Of a stretch of DNA of 64,000 bases, positions 16,581 through 25,036 are shown piece by piece. Made by a program: the position numbers and the translations under genes. Source of the stretch: Chlorogloeopsis sp038404745 (GTDB lineage Bacteria > Cyanobacteriota > Cyanobacteriia > Cyanobacteriales > Nostocaceae). Each line of letters starts with the position of its first letter. Positions within the stretch are counted from its first letter, which is position 1. The DNA lies in contig NZ_JAYKTT020000045.1 of NCBI RefSeq assembly GCF_038404745.2, forward strand, positions 62,001 through 126,000, written 5' to 3'. The notes beneath the pieces are model-generated. The model ran no database searches. It had not been told where the DNA came from and worked only from the letters and a program-made list of their open reading frames with translations.

Positions 16581-17027
16581 GTGAAACTAAATTATTTTCT
16601 CAAAAGGCTTTCAACTGTAGGACGTTGGGTAGCTGCAACTCTGTTCTGTTTAATGGCGATCGCCTTTGTTTGGCAAGGTGCATTTTTCTCTGACAACACA
16701 GCAATGGCTAATCCTGCTGCAAACTTGATCGCATCTAAAGACGCAGGAGATCAGGTTAAAGAGAAAACCAGAGAAGATGCTGGGCGTGCTAAGAATTTCA
16801 TCCGAGATACAGCAGATAAAGTTGAGGAAGCCGCTAGAAGCAATGCTTCTAAGGTTGATCGCGCAACTGATGGTGATAATTTCATTGAACGCAAAGCAAA
16901 AGATGATGCGGCTCTAATTCACAAAAGAGCAGAGGAAGATGCAGCTCGCACTCAAAAAGCAGTAGACAACACAAAGAATGCTGTTGAACGCACTGTTGAG
17001 AACATCAAGGATGCTTTTAGCAACTAG
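16581..17027 (+). CDS. Exported Ala/Lys/Glu-rich helical protein (LEA-like)
   Basis: A 148-residue product. GTG 16581 lies 10 bases after GGAG and is preferred to TTG 16572. An N-terminal signal or membrane segment (VAATLFCLMAIAFVWQGAFF) is followed by a hydrophilic alpha-helical region with repeated D-A-A-x-x-x-K-R/A-x-E-D motifs. Examples are KDDAALIHKRAEEDAARTQK and VDNTKNAVERTVENIKDAF. The composition and 11-residue-like periodicity resemble LEA group 3 or apolipophorin-like stress proteins. Role in desiccation or envelope protection is a guess from composition. Confidence 0.75.
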   Translation: MKLNYFLKRLSTVGRWVAATLFCLMAIAFVWQGAFFSDNTAMANPAANLIASKDAGDQVKEKTREDAGRAKNFIRDTADKVEEAARSNASKVDRATDGDNFIERKAKDDAALIHKRAEEDAARTQKAVDNTKNAVERTVENIKDAFSN

Positions 17028-17805
17028 CAAATACTAGCTTGAACTGACTGAGTATGCGATCGCACTTTTGCTCCATCAATTTGCGATCGCTTCAACAATT
17101 TATTTTGTCTCTACAGTGCTGCCAAATCTTTCTAAAAATCAACTGGAGTCTGAGTAGGCTAAATAATTCCTCGTATATTTAGATACAATTAAATTTTGCT
17201 CATCAAACAGTATTTGATTGTTTTTATATCGTGACATTAACTGATATTTTTTAAATCTAACGACTCCAAATATTTATAAACTTGTGATCATAATGACTAC
17301 TAATGATGTGGGATCGCTCTCTAGATAACCCTAAGTGAGTCATAATCCAATAGTTGGGCGATCGCTCTTTAGTTATATATTATGATGAATGAACAGTCAG
17401 ACAAAAGCATTTGGTTAATCTTAAGACGGATATACAAATCGAGAAGCATATGTTACTCTGGGCTATTAAGTAGAGTAAGTCAGCCTAATCTAGCGAAGCA
17501 CAATGCTAACGCCAGAGCGGAGGAACCAAATTTTGGGGCGTATCTCTTTGAAGGCAGAAGGTAGAAGGCAGAAGGCAGAAGGCAGAAAAATAAACATAAA
17601 ATTTGTTAACTGCTTCATCCTTGACACTTCATACTTCATCCGTCTAGAGAAGGGTATCTCTCAACCCTAGCCCGTCAGCTAACTTCGTAGGCACTGAGAG
17701 GAGACTGAAGAGGCAGCATTTTTTAGTGTTTAAACCTCATCAGTATCCTTGGCTGGTACTGCTCAGATTTTTGTACCTGCAGTGAAACTGTCTTGGGGTT
17801 TTAAC
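17028..17805. other. Long leader/intergenic region upstream of the ABC transporter
   Basis: About 780 bases without a credible gene; a 60-codon frame at 17382 has no supporting features. Two GCGATCGC palindromes lie near 17057 and 17086. The tract at 17550-17587 is a 7 bp tandem repeat. The last ~150 bases contain short complementary blocks (AGGGT...ACCCT around 17651-17668) and could be a transcribed leader. I could not match it to a known riboswitch. Confidence 0.4.
17550..17587. repeat. 7 bp tandem repeat (GAAGGCA)n
   Basis: About five consecutive GAAGGCA heptamers, one with a single base change. It is the kind of short tandem repeat family scattered through heterocystous cyanobacterial genomes. 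Confidence 0.85.
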
Positions 17806-18654
17806 ATGGCACAACTAAATTTGGCTGCGATCGCCGCAGTTGCTGGGCAAGTAGCCTGGAAAAAGGCAAAACCTGTAATTTTTAAGGATGTGGTATTACT
17901 ACCTGCCCTCGGATTTTTGGGGATTATTGTCTTGTGGTGGGTGGTTGCCCTTGTTAACCATGAATTAATGCCCACTCCACCTGAAGCACTAATTGCTAAT
18001 TTAGATTACATTCTAAATCCGTTCTATCAAAGAGGGCCAGGTAACTTAGGTATTGGTTGGTTATTGCTAGCAAGCTTGCGACGAGTGTTGCTTGGATTTC
18101 TGCTCGGTGCTGTTGTAGCAATTCCCGCGGGATTTTTGATTGGAATGTCAAAAAATGCAATGCTAGCCCTCAATCCGATCATTCAGATTTTTAAACCGGT
18201 GTCGCCACTGGCTTGGTTACCTATTGCTCTGGCTATATTCAACTTGGCAGATCCTTCGGCAATTTTTGTAATTTTTATCACCTCTCTATGGCCCACTATT
18301 ATTAACACTGCTTTGGGAGTTTCTAGCGTTCCCAAAGATTATTTAGACGTAGCACGAGTACTAGAAATGCCTCGTTGGCGGCAGATTGCAAAAATTATCT
18401 TGCCTGCGAGTTTGCCTTATATTTTTACGGGTTTGCGAATTAGCTTAGGGATTGCTTGGCTAGTAATTGTTGCCGTGGAAATGTTGACAGGCGGTATTGG
18501 TATCGGCTTTTTTGTTTGGGATGAATGGAGCCGTTTAAATCTAAGTTCAGTATTTTTAGCCGTACTGGTGATTGGCATAACTGGGTTATTACTTGATTAC
18601 GCTGTAGGCAAAATTCAAGAATTAGTAACCCATCGCCCCAGAACTGCAAATTAG
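17806..18654 (+). CDS. ABC transporter permease, nitrate/taurine type
   Basis: Inner-membrane permease of 282 residues from ATG 17806 (a TTG at 17749 would extend it without support). About six hydrophobic helices are visible. The cytoplasmic EAA loop is in the usual place (VPKDYLDVARVLEMPRWRQIAKIILPASLPYI). It belongs to the NrtB/CmpB/CynB/SsuC group that imports nitrate, bicarbonate, cyanate or sulfonates. The binding protein and ATPase genes follow in the same direction, making a complete importer. Substrate is not determined; the order permease, binding protein, ATPase differs from the usual nrtABCD order. Confidence 0.9.
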   Translation: MAQLNLAAIAAVAGQVAWKKAKPVIFKDVVLLPALGFLGIIVLWWVVALVNHELMPTPPEALIANLDYILNPFYQRGPGNLGIGWLLLASLRRVLLGFLLGAVVAIPAGFLIGMSKNAMLALNPIIQIFKPVSPLAWLPIALAIFNLADPSAIFVIFITSLWPTIINTALGVSSVPKDYLDVARVLEMPRWRQIAKIILPASLPYIFTGLRISLGIAWLVIVAVEMLTGGIGIGFFVWDEWSRLNLSSVFLAVLVIGITGLLLDYAVGKIQELVTHRPRTAN

Positions 18655-18758
18655 ATAGGGGCTAGGAAGAGGACACGGGGAGGAAAGACAAGGAGCAAGA
18701 ACATCAAGCACGATTCTCCGCGTCCTCTTTGCGATCACCAATCCCCAATCCCCTATTT
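18655..18758. repeat. Nested inverted repeat, dispersed family copy 1
   Basis: Outer arms ATAGGGG/CCCCTAT and inner arms AAGAGGAC.CGG/CCG.GTCCTCTT surround a core GCAAGAAC......CACGATTCTCC. The same core and layout occur at 48580-48690. It separates the permease and binding-protein genes and could form a hairpin in the operon mRNA. Confidence 0.65.
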
Positions 18759-18839
18759 TGCTCATACCAACATCCCAGACGCACTCTAGCTTTGCAAAAG
18801 TGCGCCTTTTCGTAAATTTGCCAGTACTGAAGCAACACC

Positions 18840-20291
18840 ATGAGTGATATCAATTGCAATTATTGGACTAGACGAGACTTCATCAAAGCAATAGGAGCAA
18901 CCGCAGGCGGAATGACGTTGTCTTCCTGTGCCATCACTGGGAATACTGGCGCTAGAGGATTGACTGAAGAAGCTTTAGCAGTCGAACCACTAGTAAAACC
19001 ACAACAGTTGGAAAAACCAGATATTACCGTTGGGTATGTTCCTGTCAATGACTGTGCGCCATTTGCGATCGCTTGGAAAAAAGGTTTTTTTCGCAAATAC
19101 GGGCTAAATGTCAAACTCAATCGAGAAGCAAGCTGGGCAACTTCCCGTGATGGCTTGATTTTTGGTCGCCTTGATGCTTCGCCTGTGGTATCTGGTGCTG
19201 TTACCAACGCTAGGATCGGTGCTGAAGGTGCGCGTCACGCTCCCTTATGTGCAGCGATGACGATTCATCGGCACGGTAACGCCATGACTATGAACAAAGC
19301 TATGTGGGATTTTGGGCTGCGTCCGTGGTACGAGTATAAACAGAAATATGGCGATGGTGCTCTAGAAGCTTTTGGGCGCGATTTTAGAAACTACTTTAGC
19401 AAGCAACCACCTGAAGGCAAAGTTTGGGCAGTGGTACTAAGTTCTGCCATATACGAGTACTTTGTTCGCTATATTTCTGCTGCTGCGGGTGTAGATCCCC
19501 TGAAGGAGTTTCGCGTTATCATTGTTCCCCCACCGCAAATGGTAACTAATGTGCGGATTGGCGCGATGCAAGCTTATATGGTGGCAGAACCTTGGAATAC
19601 ACGCGCAATTACAGGTAACGAAGGCATTGGCTTTACCTTTGCTCAAGGAAAAGAAGTCTGGCAAGGACACCCAGATCGACTACTGGGGGTAATGCAATCT
19701 TTTATCGACAACTACCCAAAAACCTATCGCTCCCTTGTGAAGGCGATGATTGAAGCTTGTCAATATTGCAGCAAACCCGAAAACCGTCAAGAAGTTGCTG
19801 AACTAATTACAGATCGCTCATTCACAGGAGCAAAACCCAAAAATCCTGGTGCTCCAGTTACAAAATTTACAGGCCCTGCAATTTTCGGTAACTACAACTA
19901 TGGTGGCTGGGATGGCAAAAACCGCACCGTGAAAGCTGCTGATACCACTATTTTCTACGATATTCCCGACAATGTTCCCAAACAACCAAATGAACACTCT
20001 ACATTTTTATGGAGTTCCGAAAGTATTTGGTTGATGACACAAGCCGCACGGTGGGGGCAAATTAAGGAATTTCCCAAAAATGCTGAAAAGCTCGCCCAAA
20101 CAGGTTGGAGAACCGATTTATATCGTGAGATTACTGCGGAAATGGGCATTGAGAGTCCCAAAGATGACTACAAAGTGGAGCCTCCAGAAGTATTTATCGA
20201 CAACAAAGGCTTTGACCCTAGCGATCCGGTAGGGTATCTCAAAAGTTTTGAGATTAGAGCTAATGCTCCCGTTCGTTTCTATATGTCTTAA
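18840..20291 (+). CDS. ABC transporter substrate-binding lipoprotein (NrtA/CmpA-like, Tat)
   Basis: Periplasmic binding protein of 483 residues. The N terminus has a twin-arginine motif (TRRDFIK, Arg11-Arg12) followed by lipobox L-S-S-C (Cys30), so it is probably exported folded and lipid-anchored. The mature part has the NMT1/NrtA layout with VGYVPVNDCAPFAIAWKKGF, the AEPWN hinge segment and a long C-terminal extension. At 483 residues it is longer than NrtA. The ligand cannot be read off; nitrate, cyanate, bicarbonate, sulfonates, or guanidinium (transported by a related cyanobacterial system) all remain possible. Confidence 0.9.
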   Translation: MSDINCNYWTRRDFIKAIGATAGGMTLSSCAITGNTGARGLTEEALAVEPLVKPQQLEKPDITVGYVPVNDCAPFAIAWKKGFFRKYGLNVKLNREASWATSRDGLIFGRLDASPVVSGAVTNARIGAEGARHAPLCAAMTIHRHGNAMTMNKAMWDFGLRPWYEYKQKYGDGALEAFGRDFRNYFSKQPPEGKVWAVVLSSAIYEYFVRYISAAAGVDPLKEFRVIIVPPPQMVTNVRIGAMQAYMVAEPWNTRAITGNEGIGFTFAQGKEVWQGHPDRLLGVMQSFIDNYPKTYRSLVKAMIEACQYCSKPENRQEVAELITDRSFTGAKPKNPGAPVTKFTGPAIFGNYNYGGWDGKNRTVKAADTTIFYDIPDNVPKQPNEHSTFLWSSESIWLMTQAARWGQIKEFPKNAEKLAQTGWRTDLYREITAEMGIESPKDDYKVEPPEVFIDNKGFDPSDPVGYLKSFEIRANAPVRFYMS

Positions 20292-20308
20292 TTAGTTCGC
20301 GCAAAACT

Positions 20309-21184
20309 ATGTCAAAAATATTCTTAACCCCAAAAATTACCATGACTAAATCTACTTCGTTCTCAATGAATATTAACGAAAAAAACCCACGCACCACTCC
20401 ATTTCTAGAAATTGAAAATTTAGTCAAGGCTTATCCAAACAATAATGACGATGGAAAATTTGTGGTTTTGGATGGTGTGAATCTGTCAGTGGGAGAGGAT
20501 GAATTTATTTCTGTAATCGGCCACTCTGGTTGTGGTAAATCCACACTTTTAAAGATTGTAGCTGGTTTAGAAAAAGCCACTTCTGGTTCAGTAAGACTTG
20601 ATGGTAAAGAAATTCGCAAACCCGGTGCAGAAAGAATGATGGTGTTTCAACACTATTCGTTGCTACCTTGGCTAACCGTGAAGGAAAATATCCGTTTGGC
20701 TGTAGATGAAGTTCTTAAAAATGCTACTCGCGCAGAAAAAATTAGCATTGTTAATGAACATTTAGCAATGGTAAATCTAACAGCAGCAGCTGATAAATAT
20801 CCCGATGAAATTTCTGGAGGGATGAAGCAGCGGGTAGGTATTGCTAGAGCTTTAGCAATTCGTCCAAAAATGTTACTCATGGATGAACCTTTTGGTGCAT
20901 TAGATGCCCTGACTCGTGGGAAATTACAACGGCAAGTTTTGGACATTTGGGAACGACACCGACAAGCGGTAATGATGATTACCCACGATGTAGATGAGGC
21001 TATTTATATGTCCGATCGCATTGTATTAATGACTAACGGCCCAGCTGCAAATATAGGGGAAATTCTAGAAGTACCATTTCCCCATCCACGCGATCGCACT
21101 CAAATGCGAGACTCTAAGGAATATTATGAACTGCGCAACTATGCTTTGAATTTCTTAGAGCAAAACTTTACCTCAGATGAGTAG
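20309..21184 (+). CDS. ABC transporter ATP-binding protein, nitrate/taurine type
   Basis: Cytoplasmic ATPase of 291 residues. Walker A is GHSGCGKSTLL, the Q-loop is MVFQHYSLLPWLT, the signature is ISGGMKQRVGIARALA, Walker B is MLLMDEPFGALD and the H-loop His is in MITHDVDEAIYMSD. This is the single-domain NrtD/SsuB/TauB type, without the extra regulatory domain of NrtC. An ATG at 20341 is an alternative start; neither has a clear ribosome binding site. It lies 17 bases after the binding-protein gene and completes the importer. Confidence 0.93.
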   Translation: MSKIFLTPKITMTKSTSFSMNINEKNPRTTPFLEIENLVKAYPNNNDDGKFVVLDGVNLSVGEDEFISVIGHSGCGKSTLLKIVAGLEKATSGSVRLDGKEIRKPGAERMMVFQHYSLLPWLTVKENIRLAVDEVLKNATRAEKISIVNEHLAMVNLTAAADKYPDEISGGMKQRVGIARALAIRPKMLLMDEPFGALDALTRGKLQRQVLDIWERHRQAVMMITHDVDEAIYMSDRIVLMTNGPAANIGEILEVPFPHPRDRTQMRDSKEYYELRNYALNFLEQNFTSDE

Positions 21185-21580
21185 ATATTACTGTATTAAA
21201 TACTGCCAACTAAACTGGTAATTGAGTAACCCATGTTTGTGGCAAATTTGACTACTAAATTTTCTAGCTTGATACTAATTTTTCTTCATTTGACAACACA
21301 TTAATCCCACCTTACCCCCTTGTTAAGGGAGTACGAGACATCGTAAAGTGTAAGCGTTTGGAGAAATAGCATTAACCCACAAATGAACTCCATAGGTGAC
21401 CGTCAAAAAGCCGTGTCATTTTGACTGCGTTTATATTTTTCTTGAGGCTTTGTTCATAGATGCTAGATTATAGGAGTGGCTAGCGATCGCTTGGAACAAC
21501 AACAAAAAAAGTGACAAAATCTAAAACTGATTAACCTCTTTCTTCTTCGTAGTTTGTTTCATTGCAGGGAAGTAAAAGCT
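21185..21580. other. Gap after the transporter operon
   Basis: No gene seen. A small hairpin GTCAAAA...TTTTGAC (21402-21425) could act as a weak terminator or repeat, and a GCGATCGC lies at about 21484. Confidence 0.35.
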
Positions 21581-22237
21581 GTGAATATCAAACCAATGTT
21601 AATGCGTTTGCAAAACGCGATCGGTAGAGATGACTTGATTGAACAAATGGTGTTGCTTTGGGGAGAATCAACACCTGATTTAGAATCAGCTGCATCTGTC
21701 AAATCAGTCAACTTAATTGTTGGTTATGATAGTTCTCCCAAAAGTCACACAGCCTTGGATATTAGTTTATTAATTGCTCATCAAACGCGTATCGCCACTA
21801 AAGCACACGTCACAGTTCAAGCAGTTTATGTTTTAGAAGACAATCAAAATAGTCATCTTTTGGATGTCTTACCACAAAAAGAAGTTGTTAACAGTGGATT
21901 TTCCCATCGGTTTTCATTAAATTCACCTGCCATCTCAACATCAAATAGAATTTATCAACGCGTCTTCAATCAAACATATAAATTCGCATCCGCAGAGCGT
22001 ATTCTCTGGCAAGCACGTTGTCTCGCTGAAGAATGGCAGAGTTATTTCAAAGCTCATCTACGATTTGGTTGTCTTGCAGATGAATTAAAGAAAGTTATAG
22101 CATCGGAAGCTGCATCTCTACTATTTTTGGGTTGCAACTCACCTCAACATCCCATCATCCAAAAACTAAAATATAGCTGTCCTTGTCCAGTACTAGGTAT
22201 TCCCCATTGTATTGACAATGAACAAGGCTATAGTTAG
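21581..22237 (+). CDS. Universal stress protein-like protein
   Basis: A 218-residue cytosolic protein from GTG 21581, behind CAGGGAAG. A USP-type alpha/beta core starts at about residue 40 (SVNLIVGYDSSPKSHTALDISLLIA), with the strand VTVQAVYVLED and a final ASLLFLGCNSP...CPCPVLGIP strand and turn. A non-conserved insertion (about 100-145) interrupts the domain, so it is longer than the ~140-residue UspA norm. The ATP-binding G-x2-G-x9-G-S motif is not clear. A longer TTG start at 21554 is less supported. Confidence 0.75.
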   Translation: MNIKPMLMRLQNAIGRDDLIEQMVLLWGESTPDLESAASVKSVNLIVGYDSSPKSHTALDISLLIAHQTRIATKAHVTVQAVYVLEDNQNSHLLDVLPQKEVVNSGFSHRFSLNSPAISTSNRIYQRVFNQTYKFASAERILWQARCLAEEWQSYFKAHLRFGCLADELKKVIASEAASLLFLGCNSPQHPIIQKLKYSCPCPVLGIPHCIDNEQGYS

Positions 22238-22623
22238 AGATTTAAAGACCCGGTACTAGCAAAGAAACTCTTGTCAGTACCGTAACTAATTCTCATTCTC
22301 CTTGCTTAACTTTTGCTGTCAAAGAAACTCTTACACCATTCCTAACAACACCTGGAGGCGTCAGCCCACAAACCTTAGTTACCAGGTTGAACCTGGTAAC
22401 GAGAACTAATTGCTTAATTTCCTGCCTGTAGGAATGCTCATGTGATTCAATAGATATTCATGTGAACTATTTCCAATGAGTAAGTTTAAAATAGTTAATA
22501 TCAATTTGAAAAAGTAATGGGACACACAGACTCTGTGAAGACGATTCAAAATCGCGTCCATGACAAATACTTTGTCATCATCACTAATTGAATTGATATG
22601 AGCCTTTATTTTTAGTTTGATCG
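22238..22623. other. Repeat-containing gap before rsmB
   Basis: It contains a direct repeat CAAAGAAACTCTT (near 22259 and 22320) and a perfect hairpin GTTACCAGGT-TGA-ACCTGGTAAC at 22378-22400. These look like dispersed cyanobacterial repeats. No gene is visible. Confidence 0.5.
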
Positions 22624-24000
22624 TTGCAACATCAAAAATTTAAAAGTCAAAATATATCTCCCCGGCAACTAGCTTTTATTGCCTTGCGAGATGTACATAG
22701 GGGAGCTTATGCAGATGTAGCACTAGATCGAGCGCTGCAAAAAGCTAATTTATCCGCTCCGGATCGTCGTCTGATTACAGAATTAGTCTATGGTTGTACG
22801 AGAAGACAGCGTACTCTTGATTCTGTGATCGACCAACTTGCCAAGAAAAAATCTCACGAGCAACCAAAAGACCTCCGCACTATTCTTCATCTTGGCTTAT
22901 ATCAACTCCGCTATCAAGCACGAATACCAGCTAGTGCCGCCGTCAATACAACCGTACAACTAGCGAAAGAAAATGGCTTTGCTGGACTAACCGGTTTTGT
23001 TAACGGGATGTTGCGGCATTATATCCGCTCGGCAGAAACATCTATTGATCCTCTACAACTACCTGAAAATTCAATTGCACGCTTGGGTATTGCCCACAGT
23101 TTTCCAGACTGGATTATTCAAGTTTGGATCGATCAATTTGGTATTGCAGAAACGGAAAAACTTTGTATTTGGATGAACCAAACTCCAGCAATTGACTTGC
23201 GGGTAAATCCACTTTGCACTTCAATACCAGAAGTACAAGCAGCGTTGCAAGCTACTGGTTTTTCCTGCCAACGTTTTTCTCATTTACCACAAGCATTACG
23301 ACTGCTTGACAACCCAGGCCCTATTCAAAATTTACCTGGTTTCTACGAGGGGTGGTGGAGTGTACAAGATAGTAGTGCTCAACTAGTCACCCATTTCCTC
23401 GATCCTCAACCAGGAGAAGTTATTATTGATGCCTGTGCAGCACCTGGAGGTAAAACTACTCATATTGCTGAGTTGATCCAGGATCGAGGAACTATTTGGG
23501 GATGCGATCGCACTCCTTCTCGTTTGCGCAAACTCCAAGAAAATATCCAAAGACTCAATCTCAACTCAATTAAAATTTGTATTGGTGATAGCCGCAATTT
23601 ACCGCAGTATAATAATTCTGCTGATCGTGTGTTGTTAGATGCACCTTGCTCTGGCTTAGGAACCTTACACCGCCACGCTGATGCTCGTTGGCGACAAACA
23701 CCAGAAACTGTTCAGGAATTATCAATACTTCAGAAAAATTTAATATCACATACTTCAACTTTTGTCAAAATTGGAGGTGTATTAGTTTATGCCACCTGTA
23801 CACTACATCCAGCAGAAAACGAGGCTGTAATTGAGTCATTTTTAGCCGAAAACTTGAATTGGAAAATTGATCCTCCCTGTTTGGATTCTCCATTTTTTGG
23901 GTATTCGTCACCACAAGGTTGGCTAAAAATATTACCACATCAGCATGGTATGGATGGCTTTTTTATGGCTCGCTTAAGAAAAACCAATCATTCAGGGTGA
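22624..24000 (+). CDS. rsmB: 16S rRNA (cytosine-967-C5)-methyltransferase RsmB
   Basis: A 458-residue rRNA methyltransferase that uses SAM to make m5C967 in 16S rRNA. An N-terminal NusB-like RNA-binding domain (ISPRQLAFIALRDVHRGAYA to about 140) is joined to a Rossmann catalytic domain. That domain has SAM motif IDACAAPGGKTTH and the two catalytic cysteines in DAPCSGLGTL (about 342) and YATCTLHPAEN (about 391). The family length is about 430-460. TTG 22624 is the only start before the conserved N terminus, since a stop lies just upstream, so a TTG start is likely real. Confidence 0.94.
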   Translation: MQHQKFKSQNISPRQLAFIALRDVHRGAYADVALDRALQKANLSAPDRRLITELVYGCTRRQRTLDSVIDQLAKKKSHEQPKDLRTILHLGLYQLRYQARIPASAAVNTTVQLAKENGFAGLTGFVNGMLRHYIRSAETSIDPLQLPENSIARLGIAHSFPDWIIQVWIDQFGIAETEKLCIWMNQTPAIDLRVNPLCTSIPEVQAALQATGFSCQRFSHLPQALRLLDNPGPIQNLPGFYEGWWSVQDSSAQLVTHFLDPQPGEVIIDACAAPGGKTTHIAELIQDRGTIWGCDRTPSRLRKLQENIQRLNLNSIKICIGDSRNLPQYNNSADRVLLDAPCSGLGTLHRHADARWRQTPETVQELSILQKNLISHTSTFVKIGGVLVYATCTLHPAENEAVIESFLAENLNWKIDPPCLDSPFFGYSSPQGWLKILPHQHGMDGFFMARLRKTNHSG

Positions 24001-24057
24001 ATACTGTTGGGAGTTGTAAGATTTCAGGGAGGGCAGAATCAACCAGAGGAGGCTGTG

Positions 24058-24483
24058 ATGCCAGTTAACTCCAGTGATGTAAAAAACTTAGTAAAAATCT
24101 TGATTGGAGCAGCTTGGATAGATGGCAGAATCCAACCAGAAGAAAGGCAATACTTACGCCAGATCGCTCAAGAAAAAGGCGTATCCAGTGACCCAGATAT
24201 CAAACCATTGCTGTACGAATTGGTTCCCGTTGAACCAACACAATGTTATGACTGGGTAAAGGAATACTTGGGCGATCGCCCCACTGTTGAGGATTGCCAA
24301 AACCTGGTTCAAGCCATCAGTGGTTTGATTTATAGCGATGGTGAAGTCGCAACAGAAGAAGCAAGACTGCTGATGAAATTACAACAAATATCTAACTCAG
24401 ACGAGTCAACCCAAGTCGGTTTTAATGTTTTGCTCAAACAAATTCAAAAGCTTTACCGTCGTTGGGTTGAAATTCAAAACTAA
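24058..24483 (+). CDS. TerB-like (tellurite resistance family) small acidic protein
   Basis: A 141-residue helical protein with two TerB-type repeats: LIGAAWIDGRIQPEERQYL and AISGLIYSDGEVATEEARLL. Both show the D-G-x-(I/V)-x-x-E-E signature of this metal-associated fold. ATG 24058 lies six bases after GAGGAGG, a very strong site; a TTG at 24007 is rejected. It is cytosolic with no membrane segment. It follows rsmB by 57 bases. Function in cyanobacteria is unknown. Confidence 0.8.
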   Translation: MPVNSSDVKNLVKILIGAAWIDGRIQPEERQYLRQIAQEKGVSSDPDIKPLLYELVPVEPTQCYDWVKEYLGDRPTVEDCQNLVQAISGLIYSDGEVATEEARLLMKLQQISNSDESTQVGFNVLLKQIQKLYRRWVEIQN

Positions 24484-24487
24484 GTGG

Positions 24488-24533
24488 ATTGTCATTTGTC
24501 ATTTGTCATTTCATGACTAATGACCAATGACTA
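24488..24533. repeat. GTCATT short repeats with inverted partner
   Basis: GTCATTTGTCATTTGTCATT is followed by TAATGACCAATGAC, giving an inverted pair that may fold as a hairpin between two convergent genes. The same GTCATTTGTCATT unit recurs at about 24880. Confidence 0.7.
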
Positions 24534-24538
24534 GTTAA

Positions 24539-24757
24539 TTACTTTGGTTCACCCACGCCCGGAGTTTCTTCTTTGTCAACCTTGGGTACAAAGTCAGGAC
24601 GCTGTTTATCTTCCCAACCCACTGGACGTTTGGAGTTGTACCAGGCAATTGAACCAATAGTTACCGCAGCAATAAAACCAGCTACATAAACCGCAGTAAA
24701 AGCCCAAGGAAAATGGGGTTCATTTACCGCTTGTGCTGCTTGCATCAATAAAGTCAT
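24539..24757 (-). CDS. Psb35-related photosystem II small membrane protein (probable)
   Basis: A 72-residue single-span thylakoid-type protein. The transmembrane helix is WAFTAVYVAGFIAAVTIGSI (about 18-37), followed by the conserved polar tail W-Y-N-S-K-R-P-V-G-W and a Pro/Glu-rich end (DFVPKVDKEETPGVGEPK). I recall this pattern from cyanobacterial proteins annotated as Psb35-related; Psb35 stabilises the CP47 assembly module of photosystem II in Synechocystis. The assignment rests on memory of the sequence pattern. AGGAGAG precedes the ATG. It converges with the TerB-like gene. Confidence 0.7.
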   Translation of the reverse strand: MTLLMQAAQAVNEPHFPWAFTAVYVAGFIAAVTIGSIAWYNSKRPVGWEDKQRPDFVPKVDKEETPGVGEPK

Positions 24758-24839
24758 GAGTATACTCTCCTGTTGTAGGCAAGACTACTTATGTTAAGAA
24801 CATATAAAAAGAGCGTACCACCTACATCCTCCACAAGTC

Positions 24840-25030
24840 ATATGAAAAGGGAGTAAATTTGGAAAGGGGAAAGGGAATTAGTCATTTGTCATTGGTCATT
24901 AATTATTCTCCTTGTCCCCGCGTCCCCGTCGCCCCTAATCCCCACTCCCTGGCGGTCGTGGGGGTCCCGAGTTCCCCGCTCTCCGCGTCAATTTTCTCCC
25001 CATCTCCTTGTCTGTTTTTCCTCTTCCCGT
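24840..25030. repeat. Low-complexity C/T-rich intergenic repeats
   Basis: Runs of CCCCGCGTCCCCGTC..., TCCCC and CTTCCCGTTCCC type motifs fill this gap between two leftward genes. They match the short degenerate repeats common in Nostocales intergenic DNA. Confidence 0.55.
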
Positions 25031-25036
25031 TCCCTG

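Noticed and set aside
17382..17564. 60-codon ORF
   Set aside because: No ribosome binding site, no family, and its end runs into a 7 bp tandem repeat.
17640..17740. Guanidine-I (ykkC) riboswitch before the ABC importer
   Set aside because: Only fragments resembling the consensus (CTAG..., GAGAG) are present; the conserved ACACGG and AAAAGCCCGGGAG blocks are missing. Kept only as a low-interest finding.
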